DNA from: Spirochaetota bacterium
Lineage (GTDB): Bacteria > Spirochaetota > Spirochaetia > Treponematales > Rectinemataceae
Direction of reading: 5' to 3'
Length of the DNA: 64,000 nucleotides
Assembly: GCA_029265615.1 (NCBI GenBank)
Contig: JAJUIB010000010.1
Location: 1-64,000, forward strand
Shown here: positions 56,603 to 64,000 of the stretch, piece by piece
Numbering within the stretch: the first letter of the stretch is position 1
How the letters are laid out: each line of letters starts with the position of its first letter
Made by a program: the position numbers and the translations under genes
The notes under the pieces: generated by a model
What the model was told of the DNA's origin: nothing
The model's database searches: none
What the model saw: the letters and a program-made list of their open reading frames with translations, nothing else

Positions 56603-57814
56603 TTATCCTAGATCCGACATCCGCTCCATAGGCGAGACAATCTCGGTGACACGAACACCGAAGTTCTCGTCGATGACGACGACTTCGCCCTTGGCAATCA
56701 GTTTGTGGTTGACAAGGATGTCCACCGGTTCGCCTGCGAGTTTGTCGAGCTCGATGATCGTGCCTTCACCCATGCCGAGTATCTCCTTGATCGGCTTCCG
56801 GGTGCGGCCGAGCTCGACCGTCATCTCCATAAAGACATCCATGATGAGGCCGATGTTGCCGGGCTCGGGAGCCGCCTGCTGCATTTGAAGGCTCGCAAAC
56901 TGCACAGGCTGCACGTTCGGTGGGTTCATGCCGTAGCCACCCATCGCCTGCATTCCCGTAGCCGGCATACCCATGCCCGCGGGCGCGCCGAAGCCACCCA
57001 TCGCGCCATAGCCCTGAGTCTGGCCCATGGGCATGCCGCCGCCCATCATAGGCATACCGCCGCCGGCCATCCCCATGCCCGCCTGGGGCGCCCCAAAACC
57101 GCCCATCGCGCCGCCGTCGCTCGCATCGGGAGCCCGAGCCTGGGGCGGCGTCTGGACAGCCGCCCCCCCGGTCGAGGCAACAAGGTCTTTCACAAAGGGG
57201 AGCGCAAACAGCTCGACGAGGCGGTCGCCCTCGCCTTCGCCGATCTGGAGGCGGTACACAGCCCGAACCATGTCCCCTGAAGGAACCCTGGCGAGCGCCT
57301 TGGGGCCGAAGCTCCCCTCGGCCACCCCCGCCTGGATGTTGCGGTTGCCGGTCTTTTCCGCGATCACGGTGACCTGGGTGCCGGTGAGCGTGGAGACGCA
57401 CTCCTGCACCGCGGAGATCGCCATGTCGTCGAGCTCCGCAAGCCCCTCGTCCTTGTTGGCAAGCGAGGCGATCTTGAGCGCAGTCTCCTTGGACATCGCA
57501 AAGACGTGCTCCCCGGGGAGCGAGCCCGCATAGGGCACGGTCACCGCGAGAATCTCTTCGGGGACATCACGGAGAAAGCCATCCCGGTTCACGGTGTCGA
57601 CGACGGGCGCCTGCACGGTCGCAGGAAGACCGGTGATCATCGACAGATTCTGGGACTGCGCGCCGACCGTCGCATCGAGGATCGCCTTGAAGGCCTGCGT
57701 CTCGGGCGCCGAGAGGGCGCTGCCCGCCTTCGGGGACGGCGCGGGCGCGGCGCCGCCGTCGAGTCCCGCAAGGAGGGAATCTATCTCTTCCTGGGAGAGG
57801 GCGCCGTCACTCAT
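56603..57814 (-). CDS. fliY: Flagellar motor switch protein FliY (FliN-type C-terminus)
   Basis: 403 residues. N-terminal CheY-binding motif LSQEEIDSLLAGL, a CheC-like middle domain (residues about 35-200), a Met/Gly/Pro-rich linker of about 90 residues with repeated AMGGFGAP and GMPMMGGGMPM units, and a C-terminal FliN (SpoA) domain (VELGRTRKPIKEILGMGEGT; GEVVVIDENFGVRVTEI). In active FliY/CheC phosphatases two E-x2-N sites are expected; here the corresponding stretches read QSQN and DDMA, so phosphatase activity is doubtful. It forms the C-ring with FliM. Overlaps fliM by eight bases. Confidence 0.93.
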   Translation of the reverse strand: MSDGALSQEEIDSLLAGLDGGAAPAPSPKAGSALSAPETQAFKAILDATVGAQSQNLSMITGLPATVQAPVVDTVNRDGFLRDVPEEILAVTVPYAGSLPGEHVFAMSKETALKIASLANKDEGLAELDDMAISAVQECVSTLTGTQVTVIAEKTGNRNIQAGVAEGSFGPKALARVPSGDMVRAVYRLQIGEGEGDRLVELFALPFVKDLVASTGGAAVQTPPQARAPDASDGGAMGGFGAPQAGMGMAGGGMPMMGGGMPMGQTQGYGAMGGFGAPAGMGMPATGMQAMGGYGMNPPNVQPVQFASLQMQQAAPEPGNIGLIMDVFMEMTVELGRTRKPIKEILGMGEGTIIELDKLAGEPVDILVNHKLIAKGEVVVIDENFGVRVTEIVSPMERMSDLG

Positions 57815-58841
57815 AGTTTTCGTCTCCTTCGGATGCCAGTTCCTCGAACTCTTCCTGGCCGAGGTCCTCGAGCTTCTTCGTTATCTGCACAGCCATCTTT
57901 TTGCCGATGACGCCAGGCCTGCAGAGGAATTTCTTCTTGTTACCCACGTTGAGCGTCATCGGGTCGTTCACGCGCACCGAATAGAGTCGCACGATGTCGC
58001 CCGCCCTAAGGGCGAGGACGTCGCGCACCGAGATGTCGATTTTGCCGATTTCCGCGATGACGGGGATCTCCACCGAAGAGAGTTTCTCTTTGAGGATGTT
58101 GAGGTTTTCGGTCGTCGCGCCGCGGCGGACCGAGGAATACCAGTACTGCGCGGAGAGCTTCGAAACGATCGGCTCAATCGTCAGGTAGGGGATACACAGG
58201 TTCATCATGCCCTCAACCTCGCCCACCTTCGTCTCGAGCGTGACGAGAACAACCATCTCCGTCGGCGGGACGATCTGCGCGAACTGGGGGTTCGTTTCGA
58301 TCTGCGAGAGCCGCGGACGGAGGTCGATGACCTGGGTCCAGGCCTCGCGCATGTTCCCAAGGATGCGGACGATGATGCCCTCCATGACCGAGTGCTCGAT
58401 GTCGGTGAGTTCGCGGTTGAGCTTCGCCCCCTCGCCCGAGCCGCCGAAGAGGCGGTCGATGATCGTGAACGTGACCGAGGGGTCGATCTCGAGGATGGCC
58501 TGGCCTTTAAGGGGATCCATGCTGACGACGGCGAGGGTCGTTGGCGTCGGGATGGAGCGGATGAACTCCTCATAGGTAAGCTGATCGACCGATGCGACGT
58601 GCACATGGACGAGCGTGCGCAAAGAAGCCGAAAGGCTCGTCGTCGTGAGACGGGCGAAGGTCTCGTGCATGATCTGCACGGTGCGTATCTGCTCCTTGGA
58701 GAACTTGTCCGGCCGCTTGAAGTCGTAGATCTTGATCTTGCGGGTGTCGGCGGCCGGCTTGATCGTCTCGATTTCGGTCTCGCCCGCGTTGATTGCGGTG
58801 AGGAGCTGGTCTATCTCATCCTGTGACAGGACTTCGGTCAT
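57807..58841 (-). CDS. fliM: Flagellar motor switch protein FliM
   Basis: 344 residues. CheY-P binding peptide LSQDEIDQLLTAI at the N-terminus, the middle domain with LRTLVHVHVASVDQLTYEEF, FGGSGEGAKLNRELTDIE and the GGXG-like motif, and a C-terminal SpoA-like domain (VRDVLALRAGDIVRLYSVRV). Complete for the family. Upstream gap to fliL is 66 bases, with a 14-base palindrome around the fliL stop. Confidence 0.96.
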   Translation of the reverse strand: MTEVLSQDEIDQLLTAINAGETEIETIKPAADTRKIKIYDFKRPDKFSKEQIRTVQIMHETFARLTTTSLSASLRTLVHVHVASVDQLTYEEFIRSIPTPTTLAVVSMDPLKGQAILEIDPSVTFTIIDRLFGGSGEGAKLNRELTDIEHSVMEGIIVRILGNMREAWTQVIDLRPRLSQIETNPQFAQIVPPTEMVVLVTLETKVGEVEGMMNLCIPYLTIEPIVSKLSAQYWYSSVRRGATTENLNILKEKLSSVEIPVIAEIGKIDISVRDVLALRAGDIVRLYSVRVNDPMTLNVGNKKKFLCRPGVIGKKMAVQITKKLEDLGQEEFEELASEGDENYE

Positions 58842-58903
58842 GCGGCCTCCACGGGCTTCACGGAACCCCAGATGCCCCGCCGGGCGCCCAGGCCGTGCAT
58901 CGC

Positions 58904-58917
58904 CGGACTAAAGTCCG
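58904..58917. other. Short palindrome across the fliL stop codon
   Basis: CGGACT at 58904-58909 and AGTCCG at 58912-58917 around two bases. The fliL TAG lies inside. Short but perfect; possibly an intercistronic hairpin. Confidence 0.35.
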
Positions 58918-59462
58918 ACGACGTCGAATTTCTCGAACAGGACTTCCTTGATGCTCGGCTTCGAGAGAATGCGGTTCAGACTGTGTCTGAGCTCATCCTT
59001 GAGTTCCTTCTCCTTGTCGGGCGTAAGCTCCTCCGCGTACTTGTTGCTGAAATAGGAGCGCAGAAAATCGCGAATCTGGTAAAGCCGCGCTGTTATCTCG
59101 TTCGGCGTCTCCTTGTCATCCTTGGCAAAGCCGACGTTGATCTTGACGACGACCGAGGAAGGCTCCTTGTCGCGGGTGCGGGCACGGATCTCGCCGATGT
59201 TCGTCGCGTATGCTAATATGGGTGTCGAGGCCTGGTACTCCTCGCTCTGCGCGACGGGGCTCATCGGCTTCCCCTGCTTGTTGATCACGTTCACGGTGAT
59301 CACCACCACCGTGACGATGAGAATCACCGCGCCGAGCGCGATTCCCACGATCATGAGGATTTTAAGAAGGCCAGGGCCCGCCCCCTTCGCCTTCGGGGCG
59401 ACGGCATCGGCGCCTTCGCCCTCGGACAAATTAAGGTCGGAATTGTCGACGCTGTCGGCCAT
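58908..59462 (-). CDS. fliL: Flagellar basal-body-associated protein FliL
   Basis: 184 residues. A disordered N-terminus, one TM (LLKILMIVGIALGAVILIVTVVVI, shown in part as LMIVGIALGAVILIVTVV at about 36-57) and a stomatin-like periplasmic domain (VVVKINVGFAKDD, NEITARLYQIRDFLRSYFSN). FliL rings enhance stator function. The gap to motB upstream is 182 bases and contains a -10-like TATACT (59569-59564) and a hairpin, so a secondary start is possible. Confidence 0.92.
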   Translation of the reverse strand: MADSVDNSDLNLSEGEGADAVAPKAKGAGPGLLKILMIVGIALGAVILIVTVVVITVNVINKQGKPMSPVAQSEEYQASTPILAYATNIGEIRARTRDKEPSSVVVKINVGFAKDDKETPNEITARLYQIRDFLRSYFSNKYAEELTPDKEKELKDELRHSLNRILSKPSIKEVLFEKFDVVGL

Positions 59463-59563
59463 GCTCTAACCTCCCTCAAGGCCGCGGCGTTGCGCGGCCC
59501 GAAGAGCGCGCGAACCCCGCCCGCCCTCTCACTCCGATTATCGGAAGGGAACGGGTGGACATT

Positions 59564-59569
59564 AGTATA
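59564..59569 (-). promoter_or_regulatory. Possible -10 box upstream of fliL
   Basis: TATACT on the minus strand about 100 bases before the fliL ATG, in the only long gap between motB and fliL. The best -35-like sequence (TTCAAG, 16 bases upstream) is weak, so an internal promoter is only a possibility. Confidence 0.3.
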
Positions 59570-59615
59570 CACAAGCGAAGGCTGACTTGAAAAGCGCCGA
59601 TTGCCGCCTTCAAGC

Positions 59616-59634
59616 CCGCGGCAGAGAACCGCGG
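59616..59634 (-). other. GC-rich hairpin after motB
   Basis: CCGCGG at 59616-59621 and 59629-59634, a palindromic stem with a seven-base loop, 11 bases beyond the motB stop, without a U-tract. Confidence 0.4.
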
Positions 59635-59644
59635 CGGGGGCGTC

Positions 59645-60376
59645 CTAGAGGTGCGCCTCGTCGAGGATGACGATGTCGACCCGACGGTTGTAGGCCCGCC
59701 CCTCCTCGGTGTCGTTCGAGGCAAGGGGCACCGTGTCGGCGAAGCCAGCGACGCGGAAGCGCCGCTCATCGACCCCGAAGTCGGCAAGGTACTTGAGCGT
59801 ATTGATCGAACGCGCGGCGGAGAGCTCCCAGTTGGACTTCCAGGGGCCACTAGGGTCGACGGGGGCCGAATCGGTATGCCCTTCGATCGCGAATTTACGA
59901 TCCTTGAGCTCGTCGGAGGCAAGAAGGGCAGCAAGCCGCACAAGGAGCTCACGCGTCTCCTCTATGTTGATCTGGGCGCTCGCGGGCCGAAAGAAGGCGT
60001 CGGAGGCGAGGCTGATGACAATGCCCCGCTCGTTCGAAGAAACGCGCACTTTATTCGATTTAATTTCAGGTTGAAACAGCGAGACCGCCTTTTTCAAGGC
60101 GGTTCCGAGCGACCTGCCCTTTTCCATCGAAGGGAGGGTCGCGACGGTGTTGCCGAGCTCGGCGAGCTTGCCCGAGGCGAGCGTCGCGCCGCCCGTCGCG
60201 CCGCCCATGCCGATGTTATTGAGGCTCGAGATCATCATTTCGGTCTGGACAACCTCGGCCTCGGTGGTGTCGAAGAGGGCGACGAAGAAGCAGAGGAGGA
60301 GGGTGACCATGTCGCCGTAGGTGACGACCCATTCGCCGATGCCGCCTACGGCCATCTCTTTCTTCTTCTTGGCCAC
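59645..60376 (-). CDS. motB: Flagellar stator protein MotB
   Basis: 243 residues. The TM helix after YGDMVTLLLCFFVALFD carries the proton-binding Asp22. The plug region is followed by an OmpA-like peptidoglycan-binding domain (FAIEGHTDSAPVDPSG; NWELSAARSINTLKYL; RFRVAGFADTVPLASN). Basic N-terminus MAKKKKE. MotB anchors the MotA-MotB channel to the wall. It starts nine bases after the motA stop. Confidence 0.96.
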   Translation of the reverse strand: MAKKKKEMAVGGIGEWVVTYGDMVTLLLCFFVALFDTTEAEVVQTEMMISSLNNIGMGGATGGATLASGKLAELGNTVATLPSMEKGRSLGTALKKAVSLFQPEIKSNKVRVSSNERGIVISLASDAFFRPASAQINIEETRELLVRLAALLASDELKDRKFAIEGHTDSAPVDPSGPWKSNWELSAARSINTLKYLADFGVDERRFRVAGFADTVPLASNDTEEGRAYNRRVDIVILDEAHL

Positions 60377-60385
60377 GTCGCGCCC

Positions 60386-61174
60386 CTAGTCCGTCTTGTA
60401 CTTGTCAAGCACCGCTTGCTTCTGCTTCGGCGGCAAATAGCTTGCAAGCCGCACGAGCAGAATGCGCGGGTTGTCGCCCGCCTGGATCGAAAGCACGCCT
60501 TCGATCACCATCTCCTTCACCGTGGTTTCAGCGGCGTCGTCGATAACGAGCTTGCCCATCATCGGCTGGAGGATGAAGTTCGCCATGATAGCGCCGTAGA
60601 AGGTGGTGATGAGGGCGACGGCCATGTTGGGGCCGATGCGGCTCTTGTCCTCGAGGTTCTTCATCATGGCGATGAGGCCGAGAACCGTGCCGAGCATGCC
60701 GAAACCCGGCGCAAGCTTGGACCATGCGTCCACCTGCTTGATGCCCTGGCCGTGCCGCTCGTTCATCTGGGAGAGCTCGTTCTCCATAAGCTCGCGGATG
60801 ACCTCCGCGTCGGTACCGTCGACAACGAGTCTAAGCCCCTGTTGCATGAACTTGTCGTCGAGGTCGTTCATCTCTTCCTCGAGGGATAGGATACCTTCGC
60901 GGCGAGCCTTCTCCGAAAACTCGTAGAGCTTGTCGAGGAGCTTTTCGGCGCCATAGTCGTAGGTCTTAAAGCTGCGACTCAAAAGCTTAAAAACGCCAAG
61001 CGTCTCCTTAAGGCCATACTGGAGCATGAGGGCGAAAAAGGAGCCGCCGACGGTCATGAAAAACGAGGGCGCGTCGACGTAGGTCATGACCGTTCCGCCC
61101 GAGGTGAAGATCGAGAGGAGGATCATGGCGATACCGCCAACAAGTCCGATGAGGCTACCGAGGTTCATGCTCAC
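60386..61174 (-). CDS. motA: Flagellar stator protein MotA
   Basis: 262 residues and four TM helices. Family features: LGSLIGLVGGIAMILLSIF, the cytoplasmic loop with RREGILSLEEEMN containing charged residues that contact FliG, and KLAPGFGMLGTVLGLIAMM with the conserved Pro of TM3. ATGA overlap with flbD. Confidence 0.96.
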   Translation of the reverse strand: MSMNLGSLIGLVGGIAMILLSIFTSGGTVMTYVDAPSFFMTVGGSFFALMLQYGLKETLGVFKLLSRSFKTYDYGAEKLLDKLYEFSEKARREGILSLEEEMNDLDDKFMQQGLRLVVDGTDAEVIRELMENELSQMNERHGQGIKQVDAWSKLAPGFGMLGTVLGLIAMMKNLEDKSRIGPNMAVALITTFYGAIMANFILQPMMGKLVIDDAAETTVKEMVIEGVLSIQAGDNPRILLVRLASYLPPKQKQAVLDKYKTD

Positions 61175-61368
61175 TCCTCGTTCTTGAAGGCCCCGATGCG
61201 GCGTCGATACTCGACGATCCGCGCGATGACCTCCTCGACGCTCTCGAGGACCACATGCCGCTTGCCGCCCAGCATAGCAAGCGTCGTGTCCGGAGTTTTC
61301 TCAATATACTCGATCATGTGCGGGTTTATCCAGAAGGTTTTTCCGGAAAGCTGCGTCAGTTCGATCAT
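61171..61368 (-). CDS. flbD: FlbD-family small flagellar protein
   Basis: 65 residues. IELTQLSGKTFWINPHMIEY and GKRHVVLESVEEVIARIVEY are the two parts of the FlbD family (PF06289) found in spirochaete and Firmicute fla operons. Function unknown; the fixed position between flgE and motA suggests a regulator of stator or hook output. Standard length. Confidence 0.92.
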   Translation of the reverse strand: MIELTQLSGKTFWINPHMIEYIEKTPDTTLAMLGGKRHVVLESVEEVIARIVEYRRRIGAFKNEE

Positions 61369-61398
61369 GCCGCATCCCTCCTCGAAGTTTTACGGCGC

Positions 61399-61458
61399 GG
61401 GGCCTTAGGCGGGGCCTTAGGCGGGGCCTTAAGCGGAGCCTTAAGCGGAGCCTTACGC
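61399..61458. repeat. Five-copy 12-bp tandem array in the flgE-flbD gap
   Basis: Units begin at 61399, 61411, 61423, 61435 and 61447: two copies of GGGGCCTTAGGC, then GGGGCCTTAAGC, GGAGCCTTAAGC and GGAGCCTTACGC. The region does not encode a protein on either strand, and it ends just before a cluster of hairpins. Confidence 0.93.
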
Positions 61459-61488
61459 GGCGACGAAAGCCCGCCTTTAGGGTAGCGC

Positions 61489-61547
61489 CGTGCTAGGCGG
61501 TGCCCTAAAGGGCGGCGTCTAGCACGACTTTAGCTGTTTACGGCTAA
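61489..61547 (-). ncRNA. Candidate structured RNA in the flgE-flbD gap
   Basis: CGTGCTAG (61489-61496) pairs with CTAGCACG (61519-61526). Inside lies GCCC-TAAA-GGGC (61502-61513). A second hairpin TTTAGC (61530-61535) / GCTAAA (61543-61548) follows. No open frame. It may be an intercistronic regulatory or stabilising element for the hook and motor genes. Confidence 0.4.
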
Positions 61548-61572
61548 AACCCCAGGTCAGCCCGCCTTAAGC

Positions 61573-62967
61573 CTAGCGCTTGAGCGTCAGGAGCTCCTGG
61601 AGCATCTGGTCACTTGTCTGGATTGTCTTCGAGTTCGCCTGGAAGCCGCGCTGGGTGACGATCATGTCGGTGAACTGCTCGGAGAGATCGACGTTCGACA
61701 TTTCGAGCGTTCCCGCGATGAGCTTGCCCTTGCCGGCGATGCCCGAGGGGCCGATGTTCGCCATACCGGAGTTGTTCGACTGCACGAAATTTGTCTCGCC
61801 GATCTTTTCAAGTCCGTTCGGATTCGTAAAGCTCGCGAGGGCCATCTGGCCGATCGTGCGGTTCGACCCGTTCGAGTAGACGGCCGTGATGATGCCCTGT
61901 TGGTCGATCTTGAAGGAGTCGAGGTAGCCCATTGTGTAGCCATCCTGGGCAAAGACCTTCGTCGAAGAGCGCTCGGCCTGCTGCGTCACCGTGTTGGTTG
62001 CGGAACCGACCGTGCCGAGGGCGATGCGGAAGGTCTGCCTCGTGGGCGCGCCGCCCGCCCCGGCTGTTGCGCCCGCAACGTCGAAGGAGACGCCGATGTC
62101 GAGGGCCCCGGTCTCGGGCGAGAGTCCACCCTGCCCGTCCGCGACACGGCGGAGAAGACCGCGGTTGTCGAATTCAACCTGAAAGGCGTTCGCGTTGCCC
62201 GCCGCAGGCTCGCCGAGCGAGACGGCCGTGTTGGTCGGCGTGGCGGCCTCGGGATCGACGGTAACCGTTGCGTTCCAACGATTCGTCTCGCCCGCCGCCT
62301 TGCGGAACTCGATGCGGAGGATATGCGCCTCGCCAAAGGCATCGTAGACTTTCTCCTCGACGCGCCAGGTGCCCCGCTCGACTGTGTCCTCGCCGGCGCC
62401 TTCGGGGATCTCGGGCGTCCGCTTGTCGAGGTTGCAGGCCAGTTCGACACGGCTCGTCGCCTTCGCAGGATCCTTCGAGCCCACGGGGATAACAAGGTCC
62501 TCAAGCTGGCCGGAGGTCGAGAGCACTTCCTTGCCATTGACGGTTTTTGCGAGCCAACCCTGAACCCTAAGGCCCGAGCCCGGGTTAACGAGACGGCCAT
62601 CGCGGTCAATGCCGAAGGCGCCCGCGCGAGTGTACATCGTCTGCTCGCCCTTTTTGAGGACGAAGAAGCCGTTCCCCTGGATGGCGAGATCGGTCATCAC
62701 GCCGGTCGTCTGGAGCGCACCCTGGGTGTGCACCGTGTCGACCGAGGCGATCGACATGCCAAGGCCGATCTCTTTGGGATTGACGCCGCCCACCTCGGCA
62801 TTCGGCCGCGAGGCGCCCGACATCTGCTGGTAGAGAAGGTCTTGGAAGTTGACCCTCCCTTTTTTGAAGCCCGTCGTGTTGACGTTGGCGATGTTGTTGC
62901 CAAGAACGTCCATCCGGACCTGATGGTTCTGGAGGCCGGCGACGCCGGAATACAGTGATCGCATCAT
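61573..62967 (-). CDS. flgE: Flagellar hook protein FlgE
   Basis: 464 residues. N-terminal Flg_bb_rod motif [21 protein letters not shown]1 region, hook FlgE domain and the C-terminal helix ([20 protein letters not shown]). Lys165 (GSKDPAK) and Cys178-Asn179 (ELACNLDK) match the residues of the inter-subunit lysinoalanine crosslink that stiffens spirochaete hooks. ATG 62967 gives this exact numbering. One of the clearest spirochaete markers in the window. Confidence 0.97.
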   Translation of the reverse strand: MMRSLYSGVAGLQNHQVRMDVLGNNIANVNTTGFKKGRVNFQDLLYQQMSGASRPNAEVGGVNPKEIGLGMSIASVDTVHTQGALQTTGVMTDLAIQGNGFFVLKKGEQTMYTRAGAFGIDRDGRLVNPGSGLRVQGWLAKTVNGKEVLSTSGQLEDLVIPVGSKDPAKATSRVELACNLDKRTPEIPEGAGEDTVERGTWRVEEKVYDAFGEAHILRIEFRKAAGETNRWNATVTVDPEAATPTNTAVSLGEPAAGNANAFQVEFDNRGLLRRVADGQGGLSPETGALDIGVSFDVAGATAGAGGAPTRQTFRIALGTVGSATNTVTQQAERSSTKVFAQDGYTMGYLDSFKIDQQGIITAVYSNGSNRTIGQMALASFTNPNGLEKIGETNFVQSNNSGMANIGPSGIAGKGKLIAGTLEMSNVDLSEQFTDMIVTQRGFQANSKTIQTSDQMLQELLTLKR

Positions 62968-63045
62968 AGGGCAAGCCCTCCTCGAGCTTCCCGGCGGAAT
63001 GAGCTCTCAAGGAAGCGCATTCCGCTTCGGGACCATATCGTCAAG

Positions 63046-63072
63046 GGCCGCGGGGGAGCTCCCCCGACGGCC
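63046..63072 (-). other. Palindromic hairpin between flgD and flgE
   Basis: CGGGGGAGCTCCCCCG (63051-63066) is a 16-base perfect palindrome, flanked by GGCCG (63046-63050) and CGGCC (63068-63072) with one bulged base. It lies just past the flgD stop and has no U-tract. Confidence 0.6.
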
Positions 63073-63075
63073 GCA

Positions 63076-63510
63076 TCAGTTCCGCACCGTTTCCACCTGT
63101 GCGAATTCGTACAGCTTTCCGTTAACTCCGACGAGGGGGAAATCACCGCGCACAACCTCGGTGACAATGCCGGTAACGAGGTTGTCGCCGTCGCGCAAGT
63201 CGACCTGTTTGCCCAGTACCTGAGCCGCCTCGCTCGATGCAAGGAGGCCGGAAAGGCGCTGGAACCCCTGGCTCATGTTGGTCATCTGCTCGAGCGAGGA
63301 GAACTGCGCCATCTGCGCGATGAACTCCTTATCCTCAAGCGGCGCAGTCGGATCCTGGTGCTGGAGCTGGGTGATGAGTATCTTGAGGAAATCATCCTTC
63401 CCCAGGTCCTTGCTCGCGGACTTGCCCGAAAGAAGCGCCTTATTAAAGGCGTCGGCCTCGACGCGCGTCCGTGCAAGCTCGGCACCCTTCATCGTGGCGT
63501 TCAAATCCAC
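63076..63510 (-). CDS. flgD: Flagellar hook-capping protein FlgD
   Basis: 144 residues from GTG 63510. FlgD N-terminal motif LGKDDFLKILITQLQHQDPTAP-type (LGKDDFLKILITQLQHQDP), DKEFIAQMAQFSSLEQMTNM and AAQVLGKQVDLRDG. It caps the growing hook. The GTG start is preferred over ATG 63516, because AGGAGG abuts the ATG (no spacing) but is six bases from the GTG. The FlgD tail domain is short, as in spirochaetes. Ten bases after fliK. Confidence 0.93.
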   Translation of the reverse strand: MDLNATMKGAELARTRVEADAFNKALLSGKSASKDLGKDDFLKILITQLQHQDPTAPLEDKEFIAQMAQFSSLEQMTNMSQGFQRLSGLLASSEAAQVLGKQVDLRDGDNLVTGIVTEVVRGDFPLVGVNGKLYEFAQVETVRN

Positions 63511-63520
63511 CGTCATCCTC

Positions 63521-64000
63521 CTAGGCCAGAATGTCGACCGCGCCGCGGCCAGCGTACGCGCGCGCCCTCGCGGCTTGCGGGACCTCGCCGTCAAAGGCTA
63601 AGGCGGCGCGCTTTTGCCGCTCGGACCAGTAGGGCGTTTCGGCGTCACCCGCGGCGCCTCCTGAGCCCGAGCCACCCGAGCCCACGGCGACCTCAAGTTT
63701 GGCCGAGTCGAAGCCCCCCTCGCGGAAGGCATCATGGAGCGCGGCCATGTTGCGCTCGAAGGCCGTCTTCGCCTCGTCGGATTCGACGACAATCTTCCCG
63801 CTTACTGAGTTTTCGGCGAGATTGAGCTCGATCTTGACGCTTCCAAGCGATTCAGGGCGGAGCCGCAAGCGTATCGTCCCCGAATCGCCGTCACGAAGAA
63901 CGATCTGGGCTCCCTGGACGATTTCGCCGTTCCAGGCCTCTTTGAGCCGCTCGGCAAGAAGGGCGGAAAAGTCCTGCGCGCCGCGCACCGCGCCACCACG
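63521..64000 (-). CDS. fliK: Flagellar hook-length control protein FliK, C-terminal part
   Basis: The frame stays open to the right edge; about 160 C-terminal residues are in the window. It contains the Flg_hook domain: IRLRLRPESLGSVKIELNLA and GKIVVESDEAKTAFERNMAAL. This domain switches FlhB specificity when the hook is complete. Afterwards comes a Gly/Ser-rich stretch (GSGGSGSGGAAG) and a basic end. The start lies outside. Its place before flgD matches tap1/fliK of Treponema. Confidence 0.85.
   Translation of the reverse strand, partial: RGGAVRGAQDFSALLAERLKEAWNGEIVQGAQIVLRDGDSGTIRLRLRPESLGSVKIELNLAENSVSGKIVVESDEAKTAFERNMAALHDAFREGGFDSAKLEVAVGSGGSGSGGAAGDAETPYWSERQKRAALAFDGEVPQAARARAYAGRGAVDILA

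Noticed and set aside
59651-60889. 412-codon plus-strand frame over motA and motB
   Set aside because: Antisense to two diagnostic stator genes.
61399-61458. Could the 12-bp array be a CRISPR or REP array?
   Set aside because: Units are contiguous with no spacers and too short for CRISPR; only five drifting copies, no cas genes.

Overview
The window is 64 kb of GC-rich, gene-dense bacterial chromosome that most likely comes from a GC-rich spirochaete (Spirochaetota, Spirochaetales/Treponema relatives). The best evidence is the right half. From 64000 down to about 46500, on the minus strand, it carries the spirochaete motility operon in the Treponema order: fliK, flgD, flgE, flbD, motA, motB, fliL, fliM, fliY, fliO, fliP, fliQ, fliR, flhB, flhA, flhF, flhG, then a membrane protein and the motility sigma factor whiG/fliA. 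Its FlgE has Lys165 and Cys178-Asn179, the residues and numbering of the lysinoalanine hook crosslink described in Treponema denticola. No rRNA, tRNA, CRISPR array, transposase, prophage gene or origin was seen. No gene-free stretch exceeds about 205 bases.

Layout. 1-7.7 kb (mostly minus): a dicarboxylate/amino-acid:cation symporter broken by an in-frame TAG, a NarL/NarX-type two-component pair, an RluA pseudouridine synthase, an ArsB/NhaD-type ion transporter behind a leader hairpin, a DEAD-box RNA helicase and the CheY-P phosphatase CheX. 7.7-17.0 kb (plus): one tightly packed operon of eight genes built around a MoxR AAA+ ATPase, a DUF58 protein, two von Willebrand factor A (VWA) membrane proteins, a PrsW-like intramembrane protease and three unrecognised membrane proteins. 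This is the best candidate for an undescribed system here. 17-24.7 kb: a MATE exporter (plus), then a minus-strand run of outer-membrane-like protein, Rieske oxygenase, nicotinamidase, nicotinate phosphoribosyltransferase, rhomboid protease and NlpC/P60 lipoprotein. 24.7-32 kb: mixed housekeeping genes (glutaredoxin-like, HExxH protein, SGNH hydrolase, NrnA-like phosphoesterase, secreted protein, endonuclease III, RecQ helicase, small membrane protein plus PilZ-like protein). 32-39.4 kb (plus): a chain of mostly overlapping genes, pgi, murG, cvpA, holB-like, NtrB-like kinase and NtrC-like regulator, joining glycolysis, wall synthesis, replication and sigma-54 control. 39.4-41.1 kb: two-subunit L-serine dehydratase. 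41.1-46.5 kb (minus, downstream of the motility operon): a FapA/DUF342 protein with a Jag-N-like domain, two small unknown proteins and a divergent Hsp70 with a J-domain/HEAT partner.

How the genes work together. The right half makes the hook (FlgD, FlgE, FliK), motor (MotA, MotB, FliL), switch (FliM, FliY), export gate (FliOPQR, FlhB, FlhA), the placement and number GTPase/ATPase pair (FlhF, FlhG) and the late flagellar sigma factor. CheX on the left supplies the chemotaxis off-signal. Several motility-operon intergenic gaps hold stem-loops without U-tracts. The flgE-flbD gap holds a five-copy 12-bp tandem array followed by strong hairpins. Several plus-strand genes have a -10-like box only about 6-10 nt before the start codon, which suggests leaderless or very short-leader mRNAs.
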